Shown piece by piece: positions 35,398-45,137 of a DNA stretch of 64,000 nucleotides. The DNA is from Nocardioides sp. B-3. Its GTDB lineage: Bacteria > Actinomycetota > Actinomycetes > Propionibacteriales > Nocardioidaceae. Positions within the stretch are counted from its first letter, which is position 1; the number at the start of each line of letters is the position of its first letter. The stretch covers positions 1,054,001 through 1,118,000 of the forward strand of contig NZ_CP087968.1 of NCBI RefSeq assembly GCF_024703895.1, read 5' to 3'. The position numbers and the translations under genes are program-made. A model generated the notes under the pieces. It did not search any database. It worked only from the letters and a program-made list of their open reading frames with translations, and had not been told where the DNA came from.

Positions 35398-37379
35398 TCA
35401 GCCCTCGGCGAGCCGGGCCAGCGCCTTGCGCACGAGCGCGGGGTCGGTGGTGGTCCACATCGGCGGCAGGGAGGCCTTGAGGAACGAGCCGTAGCGAGCG
35501 GTCGCGAGCCCGGGGATCGAGTACGGCGACGACGCCGCGATCGGAGGTCGTGCGGATCAGCCGCCCGGCGCCCCTGGGCCAGCAGCAGCGCGGCATGGGT
35601 GGCGGCGACCTGCATGAAACCGTTGCCGCCAGCCTTGTCGGCGGCCTTCTGGCGCGCGGACATCAGCGGGTCGTCGGGGCGCGGGAAGGGGATGCGGTCG
35701 ATCAGCACCAGCTGGCAGGTCTCCCCCGGCACGTCGAGCCCCTGCCACAGCGACAGCGTGCCGAACAGGCAGGTGTGCGGGTCCTCGACGAACTGCTTGG
35801 CGAGCTCGGGCAGCTGCGCGTCGCCCCCGGGCGAGCGTCGTCAGGTACGGGAGGCGCTCGCGCACGACCTCGGCCGCGGTCTCGGCCGCCCGGCGTGACG
35901 AGAACAGCCCGAGGGTGCGACCACCCGCGGCGTCCACCAGCTCGCAGATCTCGTCGAGCTGGGACTTCACGAGGCCGTCGCGGCCGGGAGGCGGCAGGTG
36001 GCGGGCGACGTACAAGATCGCCTGCTGGCCGTAGTCGAACGGTGAGCCGACGTCGATCCCCCGCCGGGCAGCACCTCGCCGGAGCGTGACGGGGCCTCGC
36101 GCTCGGTCGGCTTGAGGCCGAGCGAGGTGGCGACGGCGTTGAAGTCGCCGCCGAGCATCAGCGTCGCACTCGTGAAGACGACGGTCTTGTCGGTCAGCAG
36201 CTTGTCGCGCATCGGCCCCCACACGGAGCGGCGCGACGTGCAGCCGCGCCGGGATGCGGTCGCGCGCCTCGTTGAGCCACAGCACGTCGCTCTCGAGGTT
36301 GGCGGCCATCCGCTCGGCGTTGACGAAGACGTCCTGAACCATGCCCTTGGCACGGGTGCGGCCGGCGTCGCCGCCGTCGCCGCCCGACGTCTCCTTGGGG
36401 AAGGCCGAGAGGCACGTGCGGGCGGCGTCGCGCACGAGCGCCAGCGCCTCGCCCAGCTGGTCGGAGAGTCGCTCGATCCGGCCCGGCGTGGTCGCCTCGA
36501 TCGCCTCGGCCAGCGAGTCGGCGGCCTCGCCGAGCGCGTCGGCCGACTCGTCCTCCACCCAGCGCTGGGAGCGCCGCGACGCGCGCTCGATGTCGTTGAC
36601 CGCGAGCTCGTCGGTCGCCGCCTGCGTCACGCGGGCGGTCAGCTCGTGGGCCTCGTCGATGACCACCGCGTCGTAGTCGGGGATCATCGGCACCCCCTCG
36701 ATCGCGTCGATGGCAAGCAGCGAGTGGTTGGTGATGATCAGGTGCGAGCGCTGCGCCTTCTCCTTCGCGCGCTCGGCGAAGCACTCCGCGGCGAAGGGGC
36801 ACTTGGTGGCGCCGAGGCACTCGCGGTGGCTGACGCTGACCCGGCGCCACTCGCGGTCGGTGTGGCGCGGCGCGTTGTCGCGCTCGCCGGTGCCGGAGTC
36901 CTCGGACTCCTTCTCGGCCCACGCGCGGAGCTCGAGCACCTTCTCCGCCATCGATCCGGTGGGGACGTCGACGAGCGCGCCCTGCTCGTCGGGCACTCCT
37001 TCACGGATGCGGTGCAGGCACGCGTAGTTGCCCCGGCCCTTGAGCACGGCGTACGTCGCATCGACTCGGTCGCCGATGGCCTCGACCAGCCTCGGGATGT
37101 CCCGCTCGACGAGCTGGTGCTGCAGGGCGAGGGTCGCGGTGGCGACCACGACGCGGTCGTGGTGGAGCAGCGCCGGGACGAGGTAGGCCAGCGACTTGCC
37201 GGTGCCGGTGCCGGCCCTGGACGAGCAGGTGCTTGCCGTCCACGAGGGCCCGGGGAGACCCGGGTGGCCATCTCGATCTGGCCGGCCCGCTCCTGCCCGC
37301 CGAGGGCCGTCACCGCAGCGCCGAGCACCCCGGTGACATCTGGGGTCCTGCGCGCGGGTGGGGCTTGGGTGTCAGGCAC
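35398..37379 (-). CDS. dinG: DinG/XPD-type ATP-dependent DNA helicase, frameshifted
   Basis: About 660 residues. MPDTQAPPARRTPDVTGVLG at the start, Walker A restored across a shift near 37215 (HLLVQ, GTGTGKS), Fe-S cluster cysteines in NYACLHRI, SHRECLGATKC and FAAECFAE, DEAH box DAVVIDEAHELTARV, later TLGLFSSRRAAETAAEVVRE. Shifts also near 36230, 36070, 35835 and 35560; the end VRKALARLAEG gives TGA at 35398-35400. 5'-3' helicase that resolves R-loops and structured DNA. The promoter at 37386-37408 places the transcription start at or next to ATG 37379, so the mRNA is predicted to be leaderless. Confidence 0.88.
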
Positions 37380-37385
37380 CCGAGA

Positions 37386-37408
37386 ACCCTACGGGCGAGC
37401 ACCGACAG
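37386..37408 (-). promoter_or_regulatory. PafBC/RecA-NDp-type promoter of dinG
   Basis: Minus strand CTGTCGGTG, 8 bp (CTCGCCCG), TAGGGT. The -10 is the exact mycobacterial consensus TAGGGT. It ends 7 bp from the dinG ATG, so transcription should begin at the start codon. This is the best match of the four such sites in the window and serves as an internal control for the motif, since dinG is a DNA-repair gene. Confidence 0.75.
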
Positions 37409-37425
37409 TGCGGCGTACGCACAGG

Positions 37426-39710
37426 TCAGATGACGGCGCCGGAGTCGTCCGGCGTGCGCACGACCTTCTCGCGCTTGGTCCGACCCATCGGCCACTTCTC
37501 CCGGAAGTAGGTGAGCATCGGGGTGGCGGTGAAGACGGAGGAGTAGGTGCCGACGATCAGACCCACGAGCAGGGCGATGGCGAAGTCGCGCAGCGAGTCG
37601 CCGCCGAGGACGGCCAGCGCGGCGAGGATGAACATCGTGCCGAGACCGGTGTTCACCGTTCGCGGCATCGTCTCGATGGCGGCGCGGTTGGCCATGGCCG
37701 AGAAGCTGTCCTCCGGCCGGGACGCGAACCAGCGCTCACGGATGCGGTCGAAGACGACCACCGTGTCGTTGACGGACAGACCGATGATGGTCATCGCGGC
37801 CGCCGGGAAGATGCCGTCGATCGGCTTCTCCAGCCGAGGCGAAGAGACCCACCACCAGCACCACGTCGTGGGCCATCGCGACGACGGCGGAGACACCGAA
37901 CGTCCACTTGAAGCGGATGGCGAGATAGAGCAGCTGAGCCAACAGCGCGATGCCGAAGGCGATCAGCGCCTTGTCTCGCAGCTCCCGGCCGAGGGAGGCA
38001 CCGATCGTCTGGTCGTCGATCTTCTCGACGTCGCCGCCGATGGCGCTGAGGGCGTCCTCGATCTGCTGCTCTTCGTCGTTGCTGATCTCACTCGTGCGCA
38101 CGGTGAAGTCGGCCGTGTCAGCGCCCCGGACGACGGCCTCGGGGAAGCCGGCGTCCGCGATCGCTGCGCGGGCGTCGTCGACCGTGACGTCCTTGGAGAC
38201 CGAGTAGTCGAGCTGGCGGCCGCCGGTGAACTCGACGCCGAGGTTGAGGCCCTGCGTCACGATGCCGGTCACGGCCAGCACCAGCGCAGCACCGGAGATG
38301 CCGAGCCACATGCGGCGCTTGCCCATGATGTCGAAGTCGGACCTGTCGAGCCACTCGCGCACCTTGCCGATGTTGCCCGGGCCGCTGATGGCGGGGCGGC
38401 TCTCGACGGCCTTGGTGGAGACGCTCATCTCGGAGAGCACGCGGGCGATGATCAGCGCCGAGACCATGGACGCGATGACACCGATGGAGAGGGTGACACC
38501 GAAGCCCTTGATCGGGCCGGAGCCGAGGATGAACAGCAGCGCGGCGGCGAGCAGGGTCGTGACGTTGGAGTCGATGATGGCCGACCACGCCTTGTTGAAG
38601 CCGACCGCCGGGGCACGACGAAGACCGGCCGAGGGGTATTCGGCGTACTCCTCGCGGGCGCGCTCGAAGACCAGCACGTTGGCGTCGATCGCCATGCCGA
38701 TGGCGAGCACGAAACCGGCGAGGCCGGGCAGGGTCAGGGTCGAGCCGAGCGCGAGCAGCATGGCGTAGGCGAGCAGGGCGTAGGACGTGAGCGCCAGCGT
38801 CGCCATCGCGCCGACGAGGCGGTAGACGACCATGATGAAGATGCCGGTCAGGAGCAGACCGATGATGCCGGCCTCGATCGAGGCGTCGATCGCCTCGGCG
38901 CCGAGGGTCGGGCCGACGAGGCGGTCGGAGATCAGCTCGAGCTCGAGCGGCAGCGCGCCGCCCTCGATCAGCGCCGCCGGTCGCTGGCCTCGGTCTGGGA
39001 GAAGTCGCCCGAGATCTCGGTGCTGTTGCTGATGTTGCCGCCGCAGGGGACGTTGACGGACGGGCTGGAGATGGAGGTGCCGTCGAGCACCATCGCGATC
39101 CGGTTGGCGTCGCCGGTGGCGCAGGCCGCGGTGGCCGACAGCTTGCCGAAGGCGTCCGATCCCTTGCTGCTGAAGTCGACGTTGACGACGAAACCGACAC
39201 CGTTCTGCGGCGTGGCCGCGTTGGCGTCAGTGATGTCCTCACCCTCGAGCGCGGTGGGACCGACCTCGATGAAGGAGCCGCCCTCGTCGGGGACGACCGG
39301 GGTTGCCCTTCTTGGACGGCTTCGCGTCCGCGCTGGCGACGGTCGCCACGACCGGGTGGACGGTGAGTCGCGCGGTCTGGCCGATCCGCTCCTCGGCCGC
39401 CCGGGCCTCCTCGTCGTTGGTGACGCCGGGCAGCTCGACCGGGGATGCGGTCGTCGCCCCGGCGAGCGAGCGTCGACTCGGCGACACCCAGAGCGTCCAC
39501 GCGTCCGCGCAGCACCTCGACGGTCTTGTCGACGTTCTCGGCGGTCGCCTCGGTCGACTCGGTCCCCGTCGCCCGGAAGACGAACTGCGCGCCACCCCGC
39601 AGATCCGGGCCCGGGTTGGGCTTCTGGTTCAGCGTGAGGGCCGGGCAGCCGCCGAGGAGACCGAGGACGAGCAGGAAACGAACGAGGGCGCCGCGTGACA
39701 TGCGCGACAT
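37426..39710 (-). CDS. secDF: SecD-SecF fusion protein-export component, frameshifted
   Basis: About 760 residues. SecD half: PGPDLRGGAQFVFRATGTES, VDKTVEVLRGRVDALGV, then a six-helix domain (LAGFVLAIGMAIDANVLVFE, GPIKGFGVTLSIGVIASMVS). SecF half in the same frame: GLNLGVEFTGGRQLDYSVS, LYLAIRFKWTFGVSAVVAMA, MTIIGLSVNDTVVVFDRIRE, LLVGLIVGTYSSVFTATPML. Couples proton flow to late steps of translocation through SecYEG. Shifts near 39440, 39300, 38985 and 37840. The halves are joined by about 40 residues (STKAVESRPAISGPGNIGKV). No yajC is adjacent, so it may be an extra copy. Starts at ATG 39710 or 39701. Confidence 0.9.
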
Positions 39711-39748
39711 CCTCCCTCAGGGGTCCCGGCGCACTGCAATCGGGGAGG

Positions 39749-41240
39749 TCAGACCGGATAGGCCGCGAGATCGCTCGCGAGGTCGGCGTTGGCCCGGCCC
39801 CGGACGAGCGTGCCGTCGCCGGTGTGCTCGAGGTGCTCGATCTCGCCCTTCTGGTGCAGCCGGTTGAGCAGGTCGCCACGCTCGTAGGGCAGCAGCGCCT
39901 CGAACTGCACGGTCGGGCGCGGCAGCTCCGACTCGATGGCGGCCGGGGCCTTGTCGATGCCCTCGCCGGTCTTGGCGCTGACCACGACGCTGTGCGGCTC
40001 ACGCGCCAGCAGCCGGGCGATCACCATCGGGTCGGCGACATCGGCCTTGTTGATCAGGACCAGCTCGGGGACCTTCGAGGCATGGATCTCGGCGAACACC
40101 TCGCGCACCGCGGCCAGCTGGCCCTCGGGGTCGGGGTGCGAGCCGTCGACGACGTGCAGGATCAGGTCGGAGTCGGCCACCTCCTCGAGGGTGGAGCGGA
40201 ACGCCTCGACCAGCTGGTGCGGCAGGTGTCGCACGAACCCGACGGTGTCGGACATCGTGTAGACACGTCCATCGCGGGTGGTCGTACGGCGCGTGGTCGG
40301 GTCGAGAGTCGCGAAGAGCGAGTCGTCGACGAGCACCCCGGCATCGGTGAGCCGGTTGAGGATCGAGGACTTGCCGGCGTTGGTGTAGCCCGCGATCGAG
40401 ACACTCGGGATGTGGTTGCGCGAGCGCTCCCGGCGCATGGTCGCGCGGGTGCCCTTGAGCTCCTTGAGCTCTTTGCGGAGCTTGGCGATCTTGCTGTTGA
40501 TGCGGCGCCGGTCGGTCTCGATCTTCGTCTCACCGGGACCACGGCCACCGATGCCCTCGCCGCCGGCAACGCGGCCACCGGCCCTGGCGGGAGAGGTTGC
40601 CACCCCAGCCACGCAGCCGCTGTTTCATGTATTGCAGCTGTGCGAGCTCGACCTGCGCCTGACCTTCCTTGGACTTCGCGTGCTGGGCGAAGATGTCGAG
40701 GATCAGCCCGGTCCGGTCGATCGCCTTGACCTTGAGCTTGTCCTCGAGGTTGCGCAGCTGGCTGGGCGCGAGGTCGCCGTCGAGGATCACGGTGTCGGCG
40801 CCGGAGGCCTGCACGATCTCGAACAGCCCCTCGACCTTGCCACGGCCGATGAAGGTGGCCGGGTCGGGCGTCTGCCGCCGCTGGTAGATCGCGTCGAGCA
40901 CCTCGGAGCCGGCCGTCTCGGCCAGCAGGGCGAGCTCTGCCATGGAGTTCTCGGCGTCCTCGACGGTGCCGGAGGTCCAGACGCCGACGAGGATGACCTT
41001 CTCCAGCCGGAGCTGGCGGTACTCGACCTCGGTGATGTCCCGGAGCTCCGTGCGGAGCCCGTCCACGCGGCGCAGCAGGTGTCGCTCGGCCGGGTCCTGC
41101 TCGCCGGTGGTGAGCTCGAGGTCCTCGGGGTCGGGCCCGTCGGGCGAGACCGGGTCGTCGGCATAGCCGGACTCGAAGTCGTCCCAGTCGTCGGTCGCGT
41201 TGAGGGCGGCGTCGAGGTTGAAGTCAGGTGCGTTCGTCAT
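39749..41240 (-). CDS. hflX: Ribosome-associated GTPase HflX, frameshifted
   Basis: About 496 residues. N-terminal HflX domain: ILVGVWTSGTVEDAENSMAE, PDPATFIGRGKVEGL, TVILDGDLAPSQLRNLEDKL, HAKSKEGQAQVELAQLQYMK; Gly-rich loop near the single shift at 40590 (GGRVAGGEGIGGRGPGETKI). G domain: SIAGYTNAGKSSILNRL (G1), SDTVGFVRHLPHQL (G3), LVLINKAD (G4). Splits stalled ribosomes under stress. The N-terminal 40 residues are acidic and extra. Confidence 0.93.
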
Positions 41241-41286
41241 ATGGCCTCAAGAGTAGGCCGGGGCTCGACGGACCGCGAACAATTAG

Positions 41287-42558
41287 TCAGCGACGGCGCA
41301 CGGTCACCTTGCGTGACTTCGCGGCTGCACAGTCCCCGACCCCGGCAATCGTCCCGGCCGAGACCTTGGCATAGAACTTTCCGGTACGCCGCCCGAGCTT
41401 GGTCTTGAACCGGCCGGACGAGCCGGTGCGGGCGCGATCGATGCGCCGGTCCTTGCCCTTCTCGGCCTGCCACACCGTGGCACGTTGACAGGCCTCGCAG
41501 CCGGCCACGTCGGCGGAGAGGTTCCCCGACCAGCACCCGCGACTTCTGCTTGAGCTTCAGGGTCCGCTCGACCTTCGGGCAACCGCTCGAGCTCGACGAT
41601 CCTGCCGGGGGGCAGCGGTCAACGGTGTCGGCCTTGCCGTCGGCGTCGTCGTCGGGGGTCGCAGGCGTTGCCGGCCCGGTCGCCATCGGAATCGAGCTGG
41701 TCGGCGTTGGCGACCGTCGGACAGTTGTCCGGGCCGACGACACCGTCCCCGTCCGTGTCGCTGTCACACGGGTCACCCGATCCGTCACCGTCCGAGTCCA
41801 CCCCGGTCGGGGTTGGCCGGGGTCAGGCAGTTGTCGGAGTTGTTGACCACGCCGTCACCGTCGAGGTCGTCGTCGCAGGGGTTGCCCACCCCGTCGCCGT
41901 CCGGGTCGATCTGGTCGGGGTTGGAAAGCCCGACACAGTTGTCGACGGCGCGGTCCTCCGCGCCGTCCGCATCGTCGTCGCACGTGGAGAAGGTGATGGT
42001 CACCGACCGGGAATTGAGCGTGCCAGCGATCGTCTTGGAGAGGTTGTAGAGGTGGATCTTCCAGGTGCCGGTGGCCGGTGTGCCGGCGTGCTTCGCATTC
42101 AGCGGCGCATGAGGCTGGTAGCTCCCGGCGATGGAAGTTGCCGCGTATCTCGTCGGCGCCTCGGTCGTCCCAGGTCAGTGGTGCGACCCGGGCGCCACTT
42201 CCCGGCAACCTTGCCTGAAGCACGTTGCGTTGTGTGACGACGGGCGCCGGGGAGGTCGTAGGACAAGAAGGAGGCGTCGGCATGGGTGGCGTTGACCATC
42301 ACGTTGATGTCGACGACAGTTCCCGTGTAGCCGCCCGGCCGCGTGACGGAGAGGCTGCTCGGGCTCAACTTCACCGCATCCGTCGTGGTCACGGCGATGG
42401 CGGCTGGCGGCCCCGTGTACGTCTGGACACACAGAACCCGCACCGGGGCGGTTGGGGTCGCGGTCGCCGGCGCCGTACCACCGAAGGCGACGAGCAGGCC
42501 CGACACCAGCGCGAGAGCTGTGGCGCCCGCCAGCGAACGCGCTCCCCGAGAACTTCAC
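41287..42558 (-). CDS. Secreted protein with a P-domain-like region and thrombospondin type 3 repeats, frameshifted
   Basis: About 423 residues from GTG 42558. Signal sequence [20 protein letters not shown], then a beta-sandwich like the proprotein-convertase P domain ([40 protein letters not shown]). Calcium-binding TSP3 repeats follow: [52 protein letters not shown]. Basic C-terminus with four cysteines ([20 protein letters not shown] ... GVGDCAAAK). At least five shifts, near 42535, 42240, 42110, 41820 and 41655, with a further one near 41530. Calcium-stabilised extracellular protein; an enzymatic domain is not seen. Confidence 0.7.
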
Positions 42559-42622
42559 GACGGAATGGTACGCCGGACGGCGCCCGTCGTGAGGTTCTGC
42601 CCGGCCACTCCAAACCTGCGGA

Positions 42623-43401
42623 CTACTTCGGCGGCATCCGGATGCCGCCGTCGACACGGATGGTCTCGCCGTTCATGTAGGAGTTGGTGATGCACTCGAC
42701 GACCATGCTCGCCAGCTCCTCGGCGTGGCCGAGGCGCTTGGGGAACAGCACGTTCTGGCCGAGGTTGGCCTTGAACTCATCCGGGTTGGGGAACGCGTCG
42801 TAGATCGGGGGTGTCGATCAGGCCGGGCGCCACCGTGTTGAGGCGGATGCCGGCGGCCGACAGGTCGCGGGCGATCGGCAGCGTCATGCCGACCACGCCG
42901 CCCTTGGAGGCGGAGTAGGACGACTGGCCGATCTGGCCGTCGAACGCCGCGACGGACGCCGAGGTTGACGATCGCACCGCGCTGACCGTCGGCGTCGGGC
43001 TCGTTGCGGCTCATCACGGTCGCAGCCCGGCGGGTCATGTCGAAGGTGCCGATCAGGTTGATCTCGACCACCTTGCGGAACGCACCGAGGTCGTGGGCGG
43101 AGGCGAGCTCACCGTCGCGACCGATGGTGCGCTGCGCCCAGCCGATGCCGGCGGAGTTGACGCACGCGCGCAGCGGAGCGATCTCCGCGGCGGCCTCGAC
43201 GGCGGCCGCGATCTGCTCGGTGTCGGTCACGTCGACGCGGGCGAAGACGCCCTTGATCTCGGCCGCGAGGGCCTCGCCCAGCTCGGTGTTGATGTCAGCG
43301 ACGACGACGATCGCGCCGCGAGCGGCGAGGGCGCGGGCGGCCGCGGCACCGATGCCGCTGGCTCCGCCGGTGACGATGGCTGAGGCTCCGGAGATGTCCA
43401 T
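42623..43401 (-). CDS. Short-chain dehydrogenase/reductase, 3-hydroxyacyl-CoA dehydrogenase type 2-like, frameshifted
   Basis: About 258 residues. NAD-binding [20 protein letters not shown], acidic VVADIN (prefers NAD), [11 protein letters not shown], catalytic YSASKGG (Tyr and Lys) in [20 protein letters not shown], then [15 protein letters not shown] and end DGGIRMPPK. Shifts near 42960 and 42810. Close in pattern to HSD17B10-like enzymes of fatty-acid/branched-chain oxidation. Confidence 0.85.
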
Positions 43402-43485
43402 GCGCGGATCCTAGGTGTACCCGTTGTCCACAGATGGTCCGGACCCCATGGTGCGTGGCACAGTGGCTGCCTAGGGTCGGATGTC

Positions 43486-43785
43486 ATGACGATGACACCC
43501 GCGCAGATCGAGCGGAAGGTGCGGCAGTTGGACAATGATGTGCAGTCCATCTACGACCTCCTCGGCACTATCTCGGCTTCCCAGCACAACATGGCGGCGA
43601 CTCTGGCTCGCCGGGGCAACCGCCTTGACGAATTGGCCGCCGCTCTTGAGGTGCACGATCAACGCTTCGACGGGGTCGATCAACGCTTCGACGGGGTCGA
43701 TCAACGCTTCGACGGGGTCGATCAACGCTTCGACGGGATAGACGCCAAGCTCGAAGAGATCCTCACTCTCGTGCGAGCGCGCTGA
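43486..43785 (+). CDS. Small coiled-coil protein with DQRFDGV heptad repeats
   Basis: 99 residues, intact. N-terminal helix AQIERKVRQLDNDVQSIYDL, then four exact copies of the heptad DQRFDG(V/I) encoded by 21-bp tandem repeats at 43657-43740, then AKLEEILTLVRAR. The heptads with Phe at a fixed place predict an oligomeric coiled coil. Such proteins vary in repeat number between strains. No enzymatic motif; function unknown. Convergent with dapF, 3 bp apart. Confidence 0.75.
   Translation: MTMTPAQIERKVRQLDNDVQSIYDLLGTISASQHNMAATLARRGNRLDELAAALEVHDQRFDGVDQRFDGVDQRFDGVDQRFDGIDAKLEEILTLVRAR
43657..43740 (+). repeat. Four tandem 21-bp repeats within the coiled-coil gene
   Basis: Unit GATCAACGCTTCGACGGGG plus TC at 43657, 43678, 43699 and 43720; the first three are identical and the fourth ends ATA. 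A multiple of three, so copy-number change keeps the frame and adds or removes one heptad. Confidence 0.95.
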
Positions 43786-43788
43786 GCG

Positions 43789-44575
43789 TCAGAGGTCGCT
43801 GGTGCCCTCGGCGACCAGCACGGCCGGCCCCGTCATCAGGATCCGGTCGTCGGTGGTCCAGGGTGATCCGAAGGCTGCCGCCGGGGACGTCGACGGTGTA
43901 CGCCGTCTCGCGAGGTGCGTCGTCAGCCAGCGCTGCGGCGACCATCACCGCGCAGGCGCCGGTGCCGCAGGAGCGGGTCTCTCCGGAACCGCGCTCGTGC
44001 ACGCGCATCGCGACGTGGTGTGCGCTGCGGCGTACGACGAACTCGACGTTGACCCCGTCGGGATAGACGGCCCGGTCGAAGCCGGGCTCGACGAGCAGGC
44101 TGCCGGCCTCGTCGAGCGAGTCGACGAAGGTCACGGCGTGCGGGTTGCCCATGGAGACGTGCAGGGCCTCGTGGGTGACGCCGTCGACGCTCACCTTGGT
44201 GCTCGCGAAGACCTCCGGCGCGCCCATGTCGACGGTGACGTCGTCGCCGTCGAGCGTGACGGTCTTGATGCCGGCGCGGGTGTCGATCTCGAGCGGCGTG
44301 GTGGCGCCCTCGTGGTCGAGGAGGTAGCGGGCGAAGACGCGGATGCCGTTGCCGCACATCTCGCTGATCGAACCGTCGGAGTTGCGGTAGTCCATGAACC
44401 AGCGCTCGCCCTCGCGCACGGCCCGCAGCACTCCGTCGCCACCGATGCCGGCGCGGCGGTCGCACAGGGCGCGGACCCGGTCGGCGCTCAGGTCACCGTG
44501 GATCGTGCCGTCGGGGTCGGGCAGGAGCACGAAGTCGTTCTCCGTGCCATGGCCCTTGAGGAAGCGGTAGCTCAC
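43789..44575 (-). CDS. dapF: Diaminopimelate epimerase, frameshifted near its end
   Basis: About 262 residues. Interconverts LL- and meso-diaminopimelate for lysine and peptidoglycan. Start MSYRFLKGHGTENDFVLLPD; catalytic cysteines in NSDGSISEMCGNGIRVFARY and GETRSCGTGACAVMVAA; SMGNPHAVTFVD. One shift near 43865, after which MTGPAVLVAEGTSDL and TGA at 43789-43791. In many actinobacteria it lies beside miaA and hflX; here those genes are close by, with accessory genes between. Confidence 0.95.
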
Positions 44576-44587
44576 CCCCTCATTGTG

Positions 44588-45128
44588 TCAGGCGCGCGCA
44601 GGACCGACGGAATAGCGAGCGCACGCGAAGGCCTTGTTCTGCTCGAGCTCGAGGAGCACGAGGTCGCGACGGCGCGGGAAGAGCGGGGCGACCCGCGCCG
44701 AGGGTGACGGGTGCGATGTAGAGGGATGAGCTCGTCGAGGAGCCCCGCGTCCGCGAACTGGCCGGCCGGGTCACCACCGCCCACCACCCACACGTCCTTG
44801 CCGCCTGCCGCGGTCACCATCTCCTCGTGGACGTCCTGCACGTCGTTCGCGGTGAAGGTGATGCCTTCGTGCGGCGCGAACTCACGGTGGGTGAACACAC
44901 CCACGACGGCTGCTCGTACGCCCACTCCTCGCCGGTGCGGGCGTTGTGGTCGAGAACCCACTGGTAGGTCGTCGCGCCCATGCAGATGGCGCCCACGTCC
45001 TTGATGAAGTCGCCGTAGTTGAGCGGGCCACTCTCGTCCCGGTCCCGGACGAAGAGCCAGTCGAGCGAGTCGTGCTCGTCGGCGATGAAGCCGTCGAGGG
45101 TGGTCGCGCTGTAGAAGACGGTTCTCAT
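44588..45128 (-). CDS. Dihydrofolate reductase/RibD C-terminal family protein, frameshifted
   Basis: About 179 residues. Starts MRTVFYSATTLDGFIADEHD (the S-x-D-G-F/Y-I signature of RibD_C reductases), GAICMGATTYQWVLDHN, VFTHREFAPHEGITFT, DVWVVGGGDPAGQFADAGLL (nucleotide-binding GGG), DELI. Shifts near 44910 and 44735, ending FACARYSVGPARA. NADPH-binding reductase of unknown substrate, not a true DHFR. The start is 9 bp from the ggt stop on the same strand. Confidence 0.8.
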
Positions 45129-45137
45129 GGCATCTTC

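Noticed and set aside
36112-37911. A 599-codon plus-strand ORF antisense to dinG and secDF.
   Set aside because: Composition typical of antisense frames in GC-rich DNA; both genes beneath it carry clear family motifs.
37547-39637. A 696-codon plus-strand ORF antisense to secDF.
   Set aside because: Same reason; Asp/Glu/Arg/Gly-rich antisense frame with no recognisable domain.
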